64,000 bases of DNA from the NCBI RefSeq assembly GCF_900291475.1, contig NZ_OLMM01000005.1, positions 38,370-102,369 of the forward strand. The letters run 5' to 3'. Made by a program: the position numbers and the translations under genes. Position 1 is the first letter of the stretch. Each line of letters begins with the position of its first letter. Of this stretch, positions 34,529 through 43,017 are shown piece after piece. Origin of the DNA: Acidaminococcus hominis. GTDB taxonomy: Bacteria; Bacillota; Negativicutes; Acidaminococcales; Acidaminococcaceae. The notes under the pieces were generated by a model. That model ran no database searches. It was not told the DNA's origin and was given only the letters and a program-made list of their open reading frames with translations.

Positions 34529-34985
34529 TACATTACCTCCTAGAAAGTCTATTTAGAATGGTCTGAAAATTCTCTCTATTAAAATTCTCTTGTTCTCCAC
34601 TTCTCCTTATGCAATTTTTGTGTTGCCGCTTTCCCCTGCGGCACTCCGAATGATGAAACAGATTATTGTCTGGAAATTATGAATTTAATGAATCCATTTA
34701 ATTCTCTGTTCCTTACAAGAACATTATATCGATGAGTTCTATAAATTACCAATATTATTACTTCATCATTTAATCTATTTTATTCATGAATTGTCTGATA
34801 CGTTCGGATTTTTCTTGGCCAAATCCCGGTTTTTCTGTTCCGGAATTGTGAAATCTCCTTACATTGTCACCGTTTAAGACCTTTTTATATGCAACTTTTT
34901 GAACTTCCTGCAAACAATTTCTTACATCAAATTATCTCTTTTATGCATAATTTAACATGTATGAATGAAACGTATAGCCAAATCA
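34529..34985. other. AT-rich upstream region of the TRAP operon
   Basis: About 450 nt without a gene, markedly AT-rich (TATATCGATG, TTTATTCATGAATTG). It should hold the operon promoter and regulator sites, but I cannot pick a convincing -35/-10 pair. No sigma-54 site was found. Confidence 0.5.
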
Positions 34986-34989
34986 AAAA

Positions 34990-35060
34990 AGGGGCTGCGA
35001 AAAAATGAAACTTCCTCCGAGGCCCTTCGGTCCCCACCTCCTTCACGCTTGGTGTGCTCC
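34990..35060 (-). repeat. Structured repeat module, copy 2
   Basis: On the minus strand: CCAAGCGTGAAGGAGGTGGG, a CCG-AAGGGCCTCGG hairpin part, GAGGAAGTTTC, then TTTTTTCGCAGCCCC. The core closely matches 234-275. It lies directly outside the IS3 left end and points away from it. Confidence 0.55.
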
Positions 35061-35094
35061 CCGTCAAGTAGACAGTTCCTAATAATATAAACCT

Positions 35095-35934
35095 CTACGC
35101 CGCCATTTGGTAGCTATTATGTTTTTGCATAGGGGTCAAACGGCCCAAATTCCGCTGCAAACGGCCACTGTTGTAATACTCCATGTAGTTATTAATCATC
35201 GTTACCAAAGCTTTACGGCTGTCGAAGTCACGAGTATAGTACCGTTCTCTTTTCAGCATGCCCCAGAAGCCTTCCATCGGGCCATTATCAATGCATTTTC
35301 CTATCCGTGACATACTCTGCGTCATACCAGCATCTAGAATCATCTTGCGGAAATCCCTGCAGGTGTATTGGAATCCCCGGTCAGAGTGAAACAGGGGATG
35401 CGCGCCAGGGTTTTTCAACAATGCCTTATTGAAGGTATTGAATACCAAATTTTTATCGTTCCGGTTGCTTATCACATAGGAAACAATTCGTCTGTCATAC
35501 AGGTCAATAATCGCGCTCAGATATACCTTATGCACAACTACCCCCTCATAGTAGTGAAATTCTGAGACGTCAGTACACCATTTCTGGTTAGGGGCATCGG
35601 CTTTAAATTCCCTATTCAAGATATTTTCTGCAATGTATGCAGGATCTATTGCACGCTGGGTGCAGCCCTTAGGGGCATATTTAATCGTAGACTTTATATT
35701 TATCACTCGACAAAGATGAAGAACGCGACCGTCACCAATTGCTATTGGTTTCGTGTCAGGATAGATCTTCTTATTTGGGGCTCGTAAGTCATCAGCTATT
35801 CGTCTGTACCCTTTAGCTGGGTCAGCCTTGTATATCTCTTCTATTCTTTTAGCAATTTCCTTGTCGTCAATTTCGCGTGCTGAAGGCTCTCTATGAAGCC
35901 ATTTGTAGTAGCCGGCCCGGGACACTTTTCCCAA
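35095..35934 (-). CDS. IS3-family transposase orfB (DDE integrase)
   Basis: A 279-residue reading from the first ATG; the frame continues upstream (RYGAIYEAIKELHAEKN) to about 36000, indicating expression by -1 frameshift from orfA. Integrase core with D,D,E: Asp in WCTDVSEFHY, Asp in LFHSDRGFQYT and Glu in GPMEGFWGMLKRERY, plus the YNSGRLQRNLGRLTP C-terminus. Catalyses transposition as the OrfAB fusion. Confidence 0.88.
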   Translation of the reverse strand: MGKVSRAGYYKWLHREPSAREIDDKEIAKRIEEIYKADPAKGYRRIADDLRAPNKKIYPDTKPIAIGDGRVLHLCRVINIKSTIKYAPKGCTQRAIDPAYIAENILNREFKADAPNQKWCTDVSEFHYYEGVVVHKVYLSAIIDLYDRRIVSYVISNRNDKNLVFNTFNKALLKNPGAHPLFHSDRGFQYTCRDFRKMILDAGMTQSMSRIGKCIDNGPMEGFWGMLKRERYYTRDFDSRKALVTMINNYMEYYNSGRLQRNLGRLTPMQKHNSYQMAA

Positions 35935-36008
35935 TTTGCACAGGCCAAGAATAGGGTAATTCTTTTCAGCGTGCAGTTCTTTAATGGCTTCATAAATGGC
36001 TCCATATC

Positions 36009-36707
36009 TTATTTGTGTGAATCCCGCCTCCTTTCCACAATATCGAGTTTTTTTAGGAAATCAATCTCCATATCCTTGGCTTTGAGTTTTGCATTAGCCA
36101 GTTTGAGTTCAGCTTTCATACACTCATATTCTGTAGGGGCTTCTTCAGGGACTTCTACTGGCTTCCTGTGTCCGCGCCCATCTATGAGTCCTTCGGTATT
36201 GTACTTATTATATTTTAAGACGTAATTTCTGACTTGCTGGTAGGAAACCTTAAACTTTTCAGCGGTTTCATGGTAAGCATTCCCGTTTTCAATGCAGTAT
36301 TTTACGATTTCAACGCGCTCGTCAAAGGTCGTTTGTCTAGCTTTAGTCATGATCTTGGCACCTCCAGTACCCGAACTTTTTAGTTCCTCATGACTATTAT
36401 ACTTCTTTAACCAGTCTCTGATTTGACGAGAACTTTTTAATCCGTATTTTTGTACCAGCTGGGACATAGTCGTTTCGCCCTTAAGATATTCCTCTACGCA
36501 TTGGATCTTAAGATCAGCAGAATAACTTTTAACCTGTCTTTTGTTAAATACCTCAGGACCATTTCCTATATATTCATCTACCCAATACTGTACTGCTTTC
36601 CAGTGAACCCCTAACCTTTTTGCAGAAACCATTGGTGATTCTTCATGAGCAAGAACAGCTTTGACAGCCTTTAATTTATCCTCTGCACTGACTTTCGATA
36701 TAGACAT
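36009..36707 (-). CDS. IS3-family transposase orfA
   Basis: A 232-residue DNA-binding protein with repeated HTH units (SAKRLGVHWKAVQYWV; MSQLVQKYGLKSSRQIRDWL; TAEKFKVSYQQVRNYV) and a leucine-zipper-like end (ELKLANAKLKAKDMEIDFLKKL). Start MSISKV at 36707 follows AAAGGAGAG. An A-rich slippery stretch CTAAAAAAAC (minus strand, about 36050) and GGAAAGGAGG after it precede the overlap with orfB and would support -1 frameshifting or re-initiation. Confidence 0.82.
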   Translation of the reverse strand: MSISKVSAEDKLKAVKAVLAHEESPMVSAKRLGVHWKAVQYWVDEYIGNGPEVFNKRQVKSYSADLKIQCVEEYLKGETTMSQLVQKYGLKSSRQIRDWLKKYNSHEELKSSGTGGAKIMTKARQTTFDERVEIVKYCIENGNAYHETAEKFKVSYQQVRNYVLKYNKYNTEGLIDGRGHRKPVEVPEEAPTEYECMKAELKLANAKLKAKDMEIDFLKKLDIVERRRDSHK

Positions 36708-36782
36708 TTTACATACTCTCCTTTCAACGAATCCAGGAGGTTTAACTATATGCCAGTCTACTTTATTCATAGCATACCACCT

Positions 36783-36928
36783 TGAAGGAGGCCTGCTAGG
36801 CCGCTGCTAATCAATTTAAGCCTTAACTGTAGTGCCAGTATGGATAAGCACTGGATTCCTTACGGCTATGAATGGCCCCTTCAAGCGTGAAGGGGCTGTC
36901 AGCCTATAGGGCTGACTGAGGAAGTTCC
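36783..36928 (+). repeat. Structured repeat module, copy 3
   Basis: CCTTGAAGGAGG at its start, GCCCCTTCA-AGCG-TGAAGGGGC hairpin (about 36885-36906), GTCAGCC-N4-GGCTGAC hairpin and GAGGAAGTTCCG. Same plan as 124-275 but different inner stems. Points away from the IS3 element on its other side. Confidence 0.5.
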
Positions 36929-36957
36929 GGTGTTCGAATACTACTACACGAACAACG

Positions 36958-36996
36958 TTAAAAACGGCTTGCGAACTTAAACAAGTTCGCAAGCCA
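36958..36996 (-). terminator. Terminator of the M20D gene
   Basis: GGCTTGCGAACTT...AAGTTCGCAAGCC hairpin followed by GTTTTT on the minus strand. Confidence 0.85.
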
Positions 36997-37027
36997 TTTT
37001 TTCACAGCCCCCAGCAAACACTTCATT

Positions 37028-38206
37028 TCAGCCCAGGTAATCCAGGGCAAATTGGACTTCAATAGCGGTTCCCGCAGGCAGTACGTCCTCGTCCACTTCA
37101 AAGCCAGGATGGTGATGGACGCAGCAGATGCCCTTCTTTTCATTCCGGGCGCCCAAAAACAGAAAGACCCCGGGGACCTTTTCCATCAGCACGGAAAAGT
37201 CTTCCGCCCCCATCTGCCGTTCCATGGGCACTAGGGCCGCTTTTCCCAGCACCTGGGTGACGGCCTGGCGTCCCAGGTCGTTGAGCTCCAGGTGGTCGTT
37301 GCTCAGCGGTGCCGGGCCAAAGAAATAGGTACAGTCTACCTGACAGCCCAGGCCTTCCCCCACTCCCTTGGCCACCTTCTCGATTTGGGCGGGCAGTCCC
37401 TTTCGGAAAGCTTTGTCAAAGGTCCGGGTGGTACCCACCAGTTCCACCTGCCGGGCGGTCCGGCCGGCTTCCCCGGTGCTGTTAAACATCCCCACCGTCA
37501 GCACGAAGGTATTTTCCGGGTCATTTTGCCGGCTGGCCAGCTGCTGCAGGGCCAGAATCACAGCCGCTGCCGCTGCAATAGGATCCCTGCCCTGCTCCGG
37601 GGCAGCCAGGGGCGCTTCCTTCCCGGTCAGGCGAATGGTAAACCGGTCGCTGCAGGCCATCCGGGGACCGTCTTCCAAGTTCACGGTGCCAGCCTCCAAC
37701 AGGGCCCAGATATGCATGCCAAATATGGCGTCCACCCCCTCCAGGCAGCCTTTTTCCACGTAGTGCCGGGATTCGGTGCCAATTTCCTCAGCCATTTGAA
37801 AAAGGAATTTAACGGTACCGGAAAAATCTTCCCGGTGCTGGCTGAGGATTTTGGCGGCCCCCAGCAGCATGGCCATATGGCAGTCGTGGCCGCAGGCATG
37901 CATGACCCCGGGATTCTGGGACGCGTAGAATTTACCAGCAGGGTCCTCCGCAATGGGCAGGGCATCAATGTCCGCGCGGAGCATCAGGGTCTTTCCCGGG
38001 CCTTTCAGGCCAGTCAGGGTACCAATGCAGCCAGTAATATCCGGAAAGGTTTCCACGGCAATTCCCATTTGCTCCAGTTCTTGTGCCAAATAGTTCGTCG
38101 TATTCCGTTCTTCCCTCCCCAGTTCCGGGTGGGCATGAAGATAATGGCGCTGGTCCAGGATATAATCCTTTTCGGCCAGCGCCAGTTCCTTAACATTCCT
38201 TAGCAT
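37028..38206 (-). CDS. M20D family amidohydrolase, altered lid domain
   Basis: A 392-residue zinc-dependent amidohydrolase (N-acyl-amino-acid or aminobenzoyl-glutamate hydrolase type). The catalytic domain is complete: HACGHDCH (103-110), AEE (139-141), IFGMHIW (His165), GAEDF and HHHPGF near the end. In the lid/dimerisation domain the usual G-G-H-A-A-x-P-H is GKEAPLAAPEQ (195-205), so both histidines, one of which normally completes the partner subunit's active site, are missing. Start MLRNVK (38206) has AAGGAGG nine bases upstream and overlaps the stop of the preceding lid-only ORF. It follows an AbgT transporter gene. Confidence 0.85.
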   Translation of the reverse strand: MLRNVKELALAEKDYILDQRHYLHAHPELGREERNTTNYLAQELEQMGIAVETFPDITGCIGTLTGLKGPGKTLMLRADIDALPIAEDPAGKFYASQNPGVMHACGHDCHMAMLLGAAKILSQHREDFSGTVKFLFQMAEEIGTESRHYVEKGCLEGVDAIFGMHIWALLEAGTVNLEDGPRMACSDRFTIRLTGKEAPLAAPEQGRDPIAAAAAVILALQQLASRQNDPENTFVLTVGMFNSTGEAGRTARQVELVGTTRTFDKAFRKGLPAQIEKVAKGVGEGLGCQVDCTYFFGPAPLSNDHLELNDLGRQAVTQVLGKAALVPMERQMGAEDFSVLMEKVPGVFLFLGARNEKKGICCVHHHPGFEVDEDVLPAGTAIEVQFALDYLG

Positions 38207-38583
38207 CAGCATATGCCTCCTTGGCTGGAAAACCGCACCTCTGACTTACAGGCAAAAGTTTCTGCGGTCAGTTCCGCCATCCGTTTTAGTTTTTCTGCCA
38301 TCTCTGCCAAAAGTTCCTCGTCGTAGCCCAAAAGGGTGCCCTGCAGCTGAACCTGGTCACAGATGATATTGAATTGCTTGCCCGCCTTGACGTTTTCCAA
38401 GGCCAAGACCAGGGGCCGCAGGGGATTGTTCACCCGGCTGACCAGGGTTTGGAGGGCCTGGATAATGGCCGCAGCAGCCACAATGGCGTCTTTGCCCAAA
38501 TGGGGCGTGGAACCATGGGCCGCCGCCCCATGGACCAGAATCGTAAAATCAAGTTTGTTTTCCTTTTCGCTCACAAGTGCCAT
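38206..38583 (-). CDS. Free-standing M20 lid/dimerisation domain
   Basis: A 125-residue protein matching only the lid domain of M20D amidohydrolases: LVHGAAAHGSTPHLGKDAIV with intact His23 and His28, then ALQTLVSRVNNPLRPLVLALENV and QFNIICDQVQLQGTLLGYDEE. No catalytic domain precedes or follows in frame. It has its own ribosome site (AAAGGGG, ATG 38583) and its TGA overlaps the M20D start. Either it is a decayed abgA-like gene or a domain supplied in trans to the neighbouring enzyme, which lacks just these histidines. Confidence 0.75.
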   Translation of the reverse strand: MALVSEKENKLDFTILVHGAAAHGSTPHLGKDAIVAAAAIIQALQTLVSRVNNPLRPLVLALENVKAGKQFNIICDQVQLQGTLLGYDEELLAEMAEKLKRMAELTAETFACKSEVRFSSQGGIC

Positions 38584-38633
38584 AAGAACCCCTTTCTGCG
38601 GCATTTGCCGCATGGGCTGGCAAAACTGGGAGA

Positions 38634-38668
38634 AGAAAGCGGCTGCGCCAGCCGGCAGCCGCTTTCGT
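38634..38668 (-). terminator. Hairpin after abgT
   Basis: AAAGCGGCTGC...GCAGCCGCTTT stem immediately after the abgT stop, followed by TTCTTCTCC. It may only partly terminate, letting some transcription into the M20 genes. Confidence 0.7.
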
Positions 38669-38670
38669 TT

Positions 38671-40218
38671 TTAGTGAAGATAAATGCCGCCGCCAGGTCC
38701 CAAGGGCAGGTTCAGTACTACCCAGATGGCCAGGAGTATCAGCCAGGCCACGGAAAAGCACAGGGAATAGGGCAGCATATTGGCAATGATGGTCCCCATG
38801 CCGGTGTTCTTCTCGTACCGCCGGGCAAAGCCCAGAATCAGCGGGAAGTAATAGAACAGCGGGGACAGGGGGTTGGTCAGAGAGTCACCAATCCGGTAGG
38901 CCACCTGGGTCAAGGCCGGATCGTAACCCATGAGCATCATCATGGGCACCATTACCGGTGCCAGGATGGCCCATTTGGCAGACGCGGAACCGATGAAGAT
39001 GTTGATGATGCAGGAAACCAGCACCAGGCCGAAAATCAGGGGCAGCCCAGTAAAGTGCATGGCCTGCAAGCCGCCGGCGCCTTTAATGGCCAGCACCACA
39101 CCCAGGTTGGACCAGGCGAAATAGCTGGTGAACTGGGAGCAGAAGAAGCACAGCAGAATGTAGGAGGAAATATCCTTGAAGGCCAGGGAAATATCCGCAA
39201 ACATATCCTTGTCGTTCTGGTATTTGCCGGAAGCAAAGCCGTAGACGGCCCCGGGCACAAACAGCACCACGGTCACCATCAGGATAATGCCGGTCATAAA
39301 GGGAGACGTGGCGCTCATGATGGAATGGGTCTTGGGATCTCCCAAAATGGGGTCCGCCCCTACGCACAACAGGGCGATGACCACCAGGGTGGCCAGGGTA
39401 GCCCACAGGGCTTTGGTGACGGCCTTTTTGTTCCGGTCCGTCATATTAGTCAGGGATTCATCCAGTTCATACTGGCTGAGATCCGCCCCGGCAAACCGGG
39501 GAGCCATAATCTTTTCCGTTACGAAGGTTCCCACCGCCGTCAAAAGGAAGCAGGAAACCACCAGGAAGTAGTAGTTGATGGCGGGAGACTGCTGGTAGTT
39601 GGGGTCAATGAGCTTGGCCGCCGCTTCCGTAAAGCCGTAGGCCAGGGAGTCGGACATGCCCAGCATAATGTTGGCGCAGAAGCCTGCGGCCACGCTGGCA
39701 AAACCACAGAACACCCCTAGCAGTGGATGCCGGCCCATGCTGAGGAAAATCACCCCAGCCACCGGAGGCAGGACCACAAAGGCCGCATCCCCGGCTACGT
39801 TGCCGTTGATGCCGATAAAGATGATGACAGCGGTGACCAGGGCGGGAGATGCGGATTTCAACATCTTCTGCATAAAGGCCGCCAGAAAGCCGCTTTTTTC
39901 AGCTACCCCGGCGCCGATAACGCACACTAGCACCATGCCCAAAGGAGCGAAACTGGAGAAGTTGGTGACAGCCTTGCTCCACATCTGCCGGAAGCCCTCC
40001 ACGGAAAGCAGGTTCACTACTTTGATGACCTTGCCCGTACCGGGGTGCACTGCGGAGACGCCCATACTGCCCAAAAGGGCGGAACAGGCCACCACAATCA
40101 GGGCCAGCAGAATAAACAGACTGGCCGGATCCGGCAGTTTGTTGCCGGCCACTTCCACCATGTTCAGAAAGCGGTCCATCAGACTTTTTTTCTGGGTGGT
40201 TGGATTTTCTGTTGTCAT
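38671..40218 (-). CDS. abgT: AbgT-family transporter
   Basis: A 515-residue membrane protein of the AbgT family (p-aminobenzoyl-glutamate importers; some members export antibiotics such as sulfonamides). Family blocks are visible: VAGNKLPDPASLFILLA near the N-terminus, NGNVAGDAAFVVLPP, and the C-terminal IGSASAKWAILAPVMVPM and YRIGDSLTNPLSPLFYYFP. Start 40218 follows AAGGAG. Downstream M20 genes support import of an N-acylated or peptidic glutamate followed by hydrolysis, useful to a glutamate fermenter. Confidence 0.92.
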   Translation of the reverse strand: MTTENPTTQKKSLMDRFLNMVEVAGNKLPDPASLFILLALIVVACSALLGSMGVSAVHPGTGKVIKVVNLLSVEGFRQMWSKAVTNFSSFAPLGMVLVCVIGAGVAEKSGFLAAFMQKMLKSASPALVTAVIIFIGINGNVAGDAAFVVLPPVAGVIFLSMGRHPLLGVFCGFASVAAGFCANIMLGMSDSLAYGFTEAAAKLIDPNYQQSPAINYYFLVVSCFLLTAVGTFVTEKIMAPRFAGADLSQYELDESLTNMTDRNKKAVTKALWATLATLVVIALLCVGADPILGDPKTHSIMSATSPFMTGIILMVTVVLFVPGAVYGFASGKYQNDKDMFADISLAFKDISSYILLCFFCSQFTSYFAWSNLGVVLAIKGAGGLQAMHFTGLPLIFGLVLVSCIINIFIGSASAKWAILAPVMVPMMMLMGYDPALTQVAYRIGDSLTNPLSPLFYYFPLILGFARRYEKNTGMGTIIANMLPYSLCFSVAWLILLAIWVVLNLPLGPGGGIYLH

Positions 40219-40585
40219 AGCTATCACTCCTTTTTGTCAGCGCTTCCCAATAAATACAACATTTTCTGCTCCATGAGGGAAGATAGTTCGTTTTTATTAT
40301 AAAAGATATAAAAAAACATGTCTAGAAAATCCATGTAAAATCTTCTTTACACAGGCTTTTTCGCTGATTTTCAGGCTAAAAATGGAATAAATGAAACAGT
40401 GCAGGCAAATAATGGAAAAGCAGAAAAGTTTGGGATAATACCAAACGATTATTTTTTATTAGTATTATGCGTTCGTTATGTTTTTCAAGCCTCCTTCTGC
40501 AATTCCTTTGGGTTTCTAATTTCTGCGTTTTTTTAACTAAGTTTATTTTTATTTTTCCTCAAATTTCGTTAAGTTAACGTAAAAA
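40219..40585. other. AT-rich intergenic region
   Basis: About 370 nt upstream of abgT. It is AT-rich with TATAAAAGATATA-like stretches (about 40295-40310) that could provide -10 elements. No gene or RNA is evident. Confidence 0.5.
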
Positions 40586-40628
40586 AATAAGGCTGCAAAA
40601 AATGCACAGGCATTTTTTCACAGCCTTA
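40586..40628 (-). terminator. Nudix gene terminator
   Basis: AAGGCTGTGAAAAAATGC...GCATTTTTTGCAGCCTT-type hairpin followed by ATTTTTTT on the minus strand. Confidence 0.85.
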
Positions 40629-40640
40629 CGGTATATTCTC

Positions 40641-41159
40641 TTATACGTTCACAGGATAGCCCAGTTTCTTGAGCAGCTTCCGGTAAATGGGGAAAATGGC
40701 ATTTTCCGGGCTATCCGGGAAAGCGGTTTCCGGCAATTGCAAAATAGGCACCCAATGGGCGGCGTTGATTTCCGGGGACAGCACCGGTTCCTTTTTATGG
40801 GTAAAGCCCATAAAGCAGTGCATCAGCATATCTCCCCGGCCAAACCAATGGGTCCCAGCATATTCCAATTCTTCCAGGTCCAGGCCCAGTTCTTCCTTGA
40901 CTTCCCGCAGGGCAGCGGCTTCCGCGGTTTCTCCAGGAATAATAAAACCGGAAGTGATGACCTCGTACTCTTTGGACAGGTATTCCTGCCGACACAGCAT
41001 TACTTCATCCTGTTCGTTGTAAATCAAGATGATTACACAGCTGGCAAAAGTATCAAACCAATATTTCTTACAGCTATTGCAGTAGGGAATCAGCCCATCA
41101 TCCCCAGCCTGCCGGTCCACCAGTTTCTGCCCGCAGTGGGGGCAATATTCATAATGCAT
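40641..41159 (-). CDS. Nudix hydrolase with zinc ribbon
   Basis: A 172-residue protein with an N-terminal zinc ribbon (CPHCGQKL...PYCNSCKKYW) and a Nudix box (GETAEAAALREVKEELGLD, about residues 75-93). This resembles the NudC-type NADH pyrophosphatase layout but is much shorter and lacks its N-terminal domain. Start MHYEYCP at 41159 with GGCAGGA upstream. Substrate (NADH, nucleotide sugar or other) not predictable. Confidence 0.85.
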   Translation of the reverse strand: MHYEYCPHCGQKLVDRQAGDDGLIPYCNSCKKYWFDTFASCVIILIYNEQDEVMLCRQEYLSKEYEVITSGFIIPGETAEAAALREVKEELGLDLEELEYAGTHWFGRGDMLMHCFMGFTHKKEPVLSPEINAAHWVPILQLPETAFPDSPENAIFPIYRKLLKKLGYPVNV

Positions 41160-41292
41160 GGAGTTTTCCTGCCTTTCTGTTTGCAATCCTACAGTGACAG
41201 CATACGCCGCCGGGCCCATCCCTGTCAACTTGTTTTACCCGCAGGGAGCGGACCTTTTAGCCAAAAGAATACCGTTTCTGCCCCTGGACGCA

Positions 41293-41335
41293 AGTTAGGC
41301 AGGTCCTCCCCCAGAGGGGAGAAACCTGCCTAACG
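41293..41335 (-). terminator. Ferritin gene terminator
   Basis: GTTAGGCAGGT...ACCTGCCTAAC hairpin with an inner CTCCCC/GGGGAG stem, downstream of the ferritin gene. Confidence 0.7.
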
Positions 41336-41367
41336 ATAGAAACCCCTTCTAAAAGGCTTCCGTTGCC

Positions 41368-41880
41368 TTATACTGTAAGCGTGGGTGCCGTATACACCCG
41401 GGTCAGCAATTCGGCATTCAGCGCATAGAGACCCTTAGGATCCTTGCCAAACAGCTCGTATTTCTTGATGATATCCGTAATGTTCTTTTCTTCTTCGCCC
41501 TGTTCCTTCACAAACCAATCATAGAACTGCATGGTCCGGTAATCCTTTACCTTATCTGCAGCCTGATAAATGGTGTTGATCTTGTTGGTAATATACCGTT
41601 CATGTTCCAAAGCAGCCTTCAGGGGTGCTTCCAAATCAGCATATTCCCGGGTAGGATCCTCAATGGGTCCGAAAACAACCTTGCAGTCGTTGTTTTGCAG
41701 GTAGGTTCTCATTAAGAGGGCATGATCCCGTTCTTCCTGTTCCTGAATCTCGAACCAATGGGCAAAGCCATCCAAGCCCTTTTCCTGATAGTAGTTGGCA
41801 AAATCCAGATACAGATAGGCAGAATAAAATTCAAATACAACCTGTTTGTTGATCAGATCTCTAACTTCATCTGTTAACAT
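41368..41880 (-). CDS. ftnA: Ferritin
   Basis: A 170-residue non-heme ferritin with a four-helix bundle. Ferroxidase-site residues are recognisable in FEFYSAYLYL (Glu), IQEQEERDHALL (Glu-x-x-Glu-x-x-His) and FVKEQGEEEKN. Start MLTDEV (41880) follows AAAGGAGAGG. Stores iron and limits Fenton damage in an iron-sulfur-rich anaerobe. Confidence 0.92.
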   Translation of the reverse strand: MLTDEVRDLINKQVVFEFYSAYLYLDFANYYQEKGLDGFAHWFEIQEQEERDHALLMRTYLQNNDCKVVFGPIEDPTREYADLEAPLKAALEHERYITNKINTIYQAADKVKDYRTMQFYDWFVKEQGEEEKNITDIIKKYELFGKDPKGLYALNAELLTRVYTAPTLTV

Positions 41881-41985
41881 AAGAAATCCTCTCCTTTGAG
41901 GAGTCAACTGGCTCCATCTCTATTATAGCAGTTTTTAATAAAATTACGACTGCTTTTTGGGAAAGAAAATCCTTTTGTACCATTG

Positions 41986-42687
41986 TCATTGGGCCAATAC
42001 GGCCTGAAAACGCTTTTGGGCCGCCGCCAAAAATTCCGGCGCTACGCCTAGCTTTTCCTCAAAGGGCGGCTCCGGGGTAACTACCTGAAGTACATCCGGG
42101 TGCAGCTGCTGGACGGCCTGGGTAAAGAAGGCCAGGGAGGTTTCATCATCGCTATAGCCTTTCACCAGGGTAATTTCCAGCCGGAATATGCCCTTATATT
42201 TTTTCCGAAAGGCCACCATATTGGCCAGATGCTGCTCCACCGTATAGCCGTGCAGGGGCCGCTGGGCCTTGAGGAAAGCCTCGTCCCGGCCCATTTTCAG
42301 CTCCCCGATGACTTCCTCACACTGCCGGGCCAGGCCTGCGCAGCGGTCATCTCCATACAGGTAGCCATTGGACAGCAGGCGGATGGGCAGCTCCCGTTCA
42401 TGGATCCGCTCAATGACTTCCGCCAGGCCTGCGTGCAGAAAGGCTTCTCCCAGGGAATTGATGAAAACCAGGTCCGGCTTCACCGTATCCAGCTTTTGGT
42501 CCAGCTCGGCCAGGGCCTCCGTCAGGCTGCCAAAGCTCCGAACCAGGTCCGTTTTCTCATGGTGCAGCTGCCGGCTGACCGGGCAGAAGATGCAGTCAAA
42601 GACACAATACTTGCCCGGCAGAATATTCATTTCCAGAATTTTGCGGCCCTCTTCCTCATAGGGCTCCTTGTAAAAAAAGCCTTGCAT
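41986..42687 (-). CDS. Radical SAM protein (COG0731-like)
   Basis: A 233-residue radical SAM enzyme with CVFDCIFC near residue 28 and the following PVSRQ loop. Later blocks are FINSLGEAFLHAGL, SNGYLYGD and MGRDEAFLKAQRPL. It resembles the Fe-S oxidoreductase family related to wybutosine-type proteins, in which bacterial members have no defined reaction. Not linked in an operon to an obvious substrate gene; the DUF2905 gene lies 34 nt upstream on the same strand. Confidence 0.8.
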   Translation of the reverse strand: MQGFFYKEPYEEEGRKILEMNILPGKYCVFDCIFCPVSRQLHHEKTDLVRSFGSLTEALAELDQKLDTVKPDLVFINSLGEAFLHAGLAEVIERIHERELPIRLLSNGYLYGDDRCAGLARQCEEVIGELKMGRDEAFLKAQRPLHGYTVEQHLANMVAFRKKYKGIFRLEITLVKGYSDDETSLAFFTQAVQQLHPDVLQVVTPEPPFEEKLGVAPEFLAAAQKRFQAVLAQ

Positions 42688-42721
42688 TTTCTTAGCTCCT
42701 TAAAAATTAGTGATATTTTCC

Positions 42722-42922
42722 TTAATGAAAGAGACTTAGAATGATATTCAGTACAATACTGATGACAATGCAGGTCACCACAGGGAAATAAAAACTGCCA
42801 TGGCTGCCGGTAATCTTGATATCCCCGGGCAGGTGTCCAAGGGGCAGGAATCCGGACCCCAGCTCGATCAGGGCACCGATGATGATGCAGAGAACGCCCA
42901 CGGTGATCAATAGTTTGCCCAT
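42722..42922 (-). CDS. DUF2905 family small membrane protein
   Basis: A 66-residue protein with two hydrophobic segments (LLITVGVLCIIIGALIE and YFPVVTCIVISIVLNII) around a conserved-looking loop LGHLPGDIKI. It fits DUF2905, of unknown function. Start 42922 has AAAGGAG six bases upstream. It lies downstream of the candidate RNA gene. Confidence 0.85.
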   Translation of the reverse strand: MGKLLITVGVLCIIIGALIELGSGFLPLGHLPGDIKITGSHGSFYFPVVTCIVISIVLNIILSLFH

Positions 42923-43017
42923 ACACTGCTCCTTTCCCAGTCTTCTGACTGCCCATGTTTTCCAACGTTCCCTATTGTAGCAAATTTCTGTCATTTTGGC
43001 ACAAAAATTTTGTAAAA

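Larger units (their letters stand above)
35065..36764 (-). mobile_element. IS3-family insertion sequence
   Basis: About 1.7 kb with two transposase frames, orfA then orfB in the -1 frame. Imperfect terminal inverted repeats share AAGTAGAC: 35066-35073 on the left and its complement 36756-36763 on the right, each followed inward by AT-rich sequence and AAACCTC. Exact ends and target duplication are uncertain. Both frames look intact, so the element may be active. Confidence 0.75.

Noticed and set aside
34600-34660. Second sigma-54 promoter upstream of the TRAP operon
   Set aside because: A GG and a GC with nearby TTGCA are present on the minus strand, but 13 instead of 10 bases separate them.
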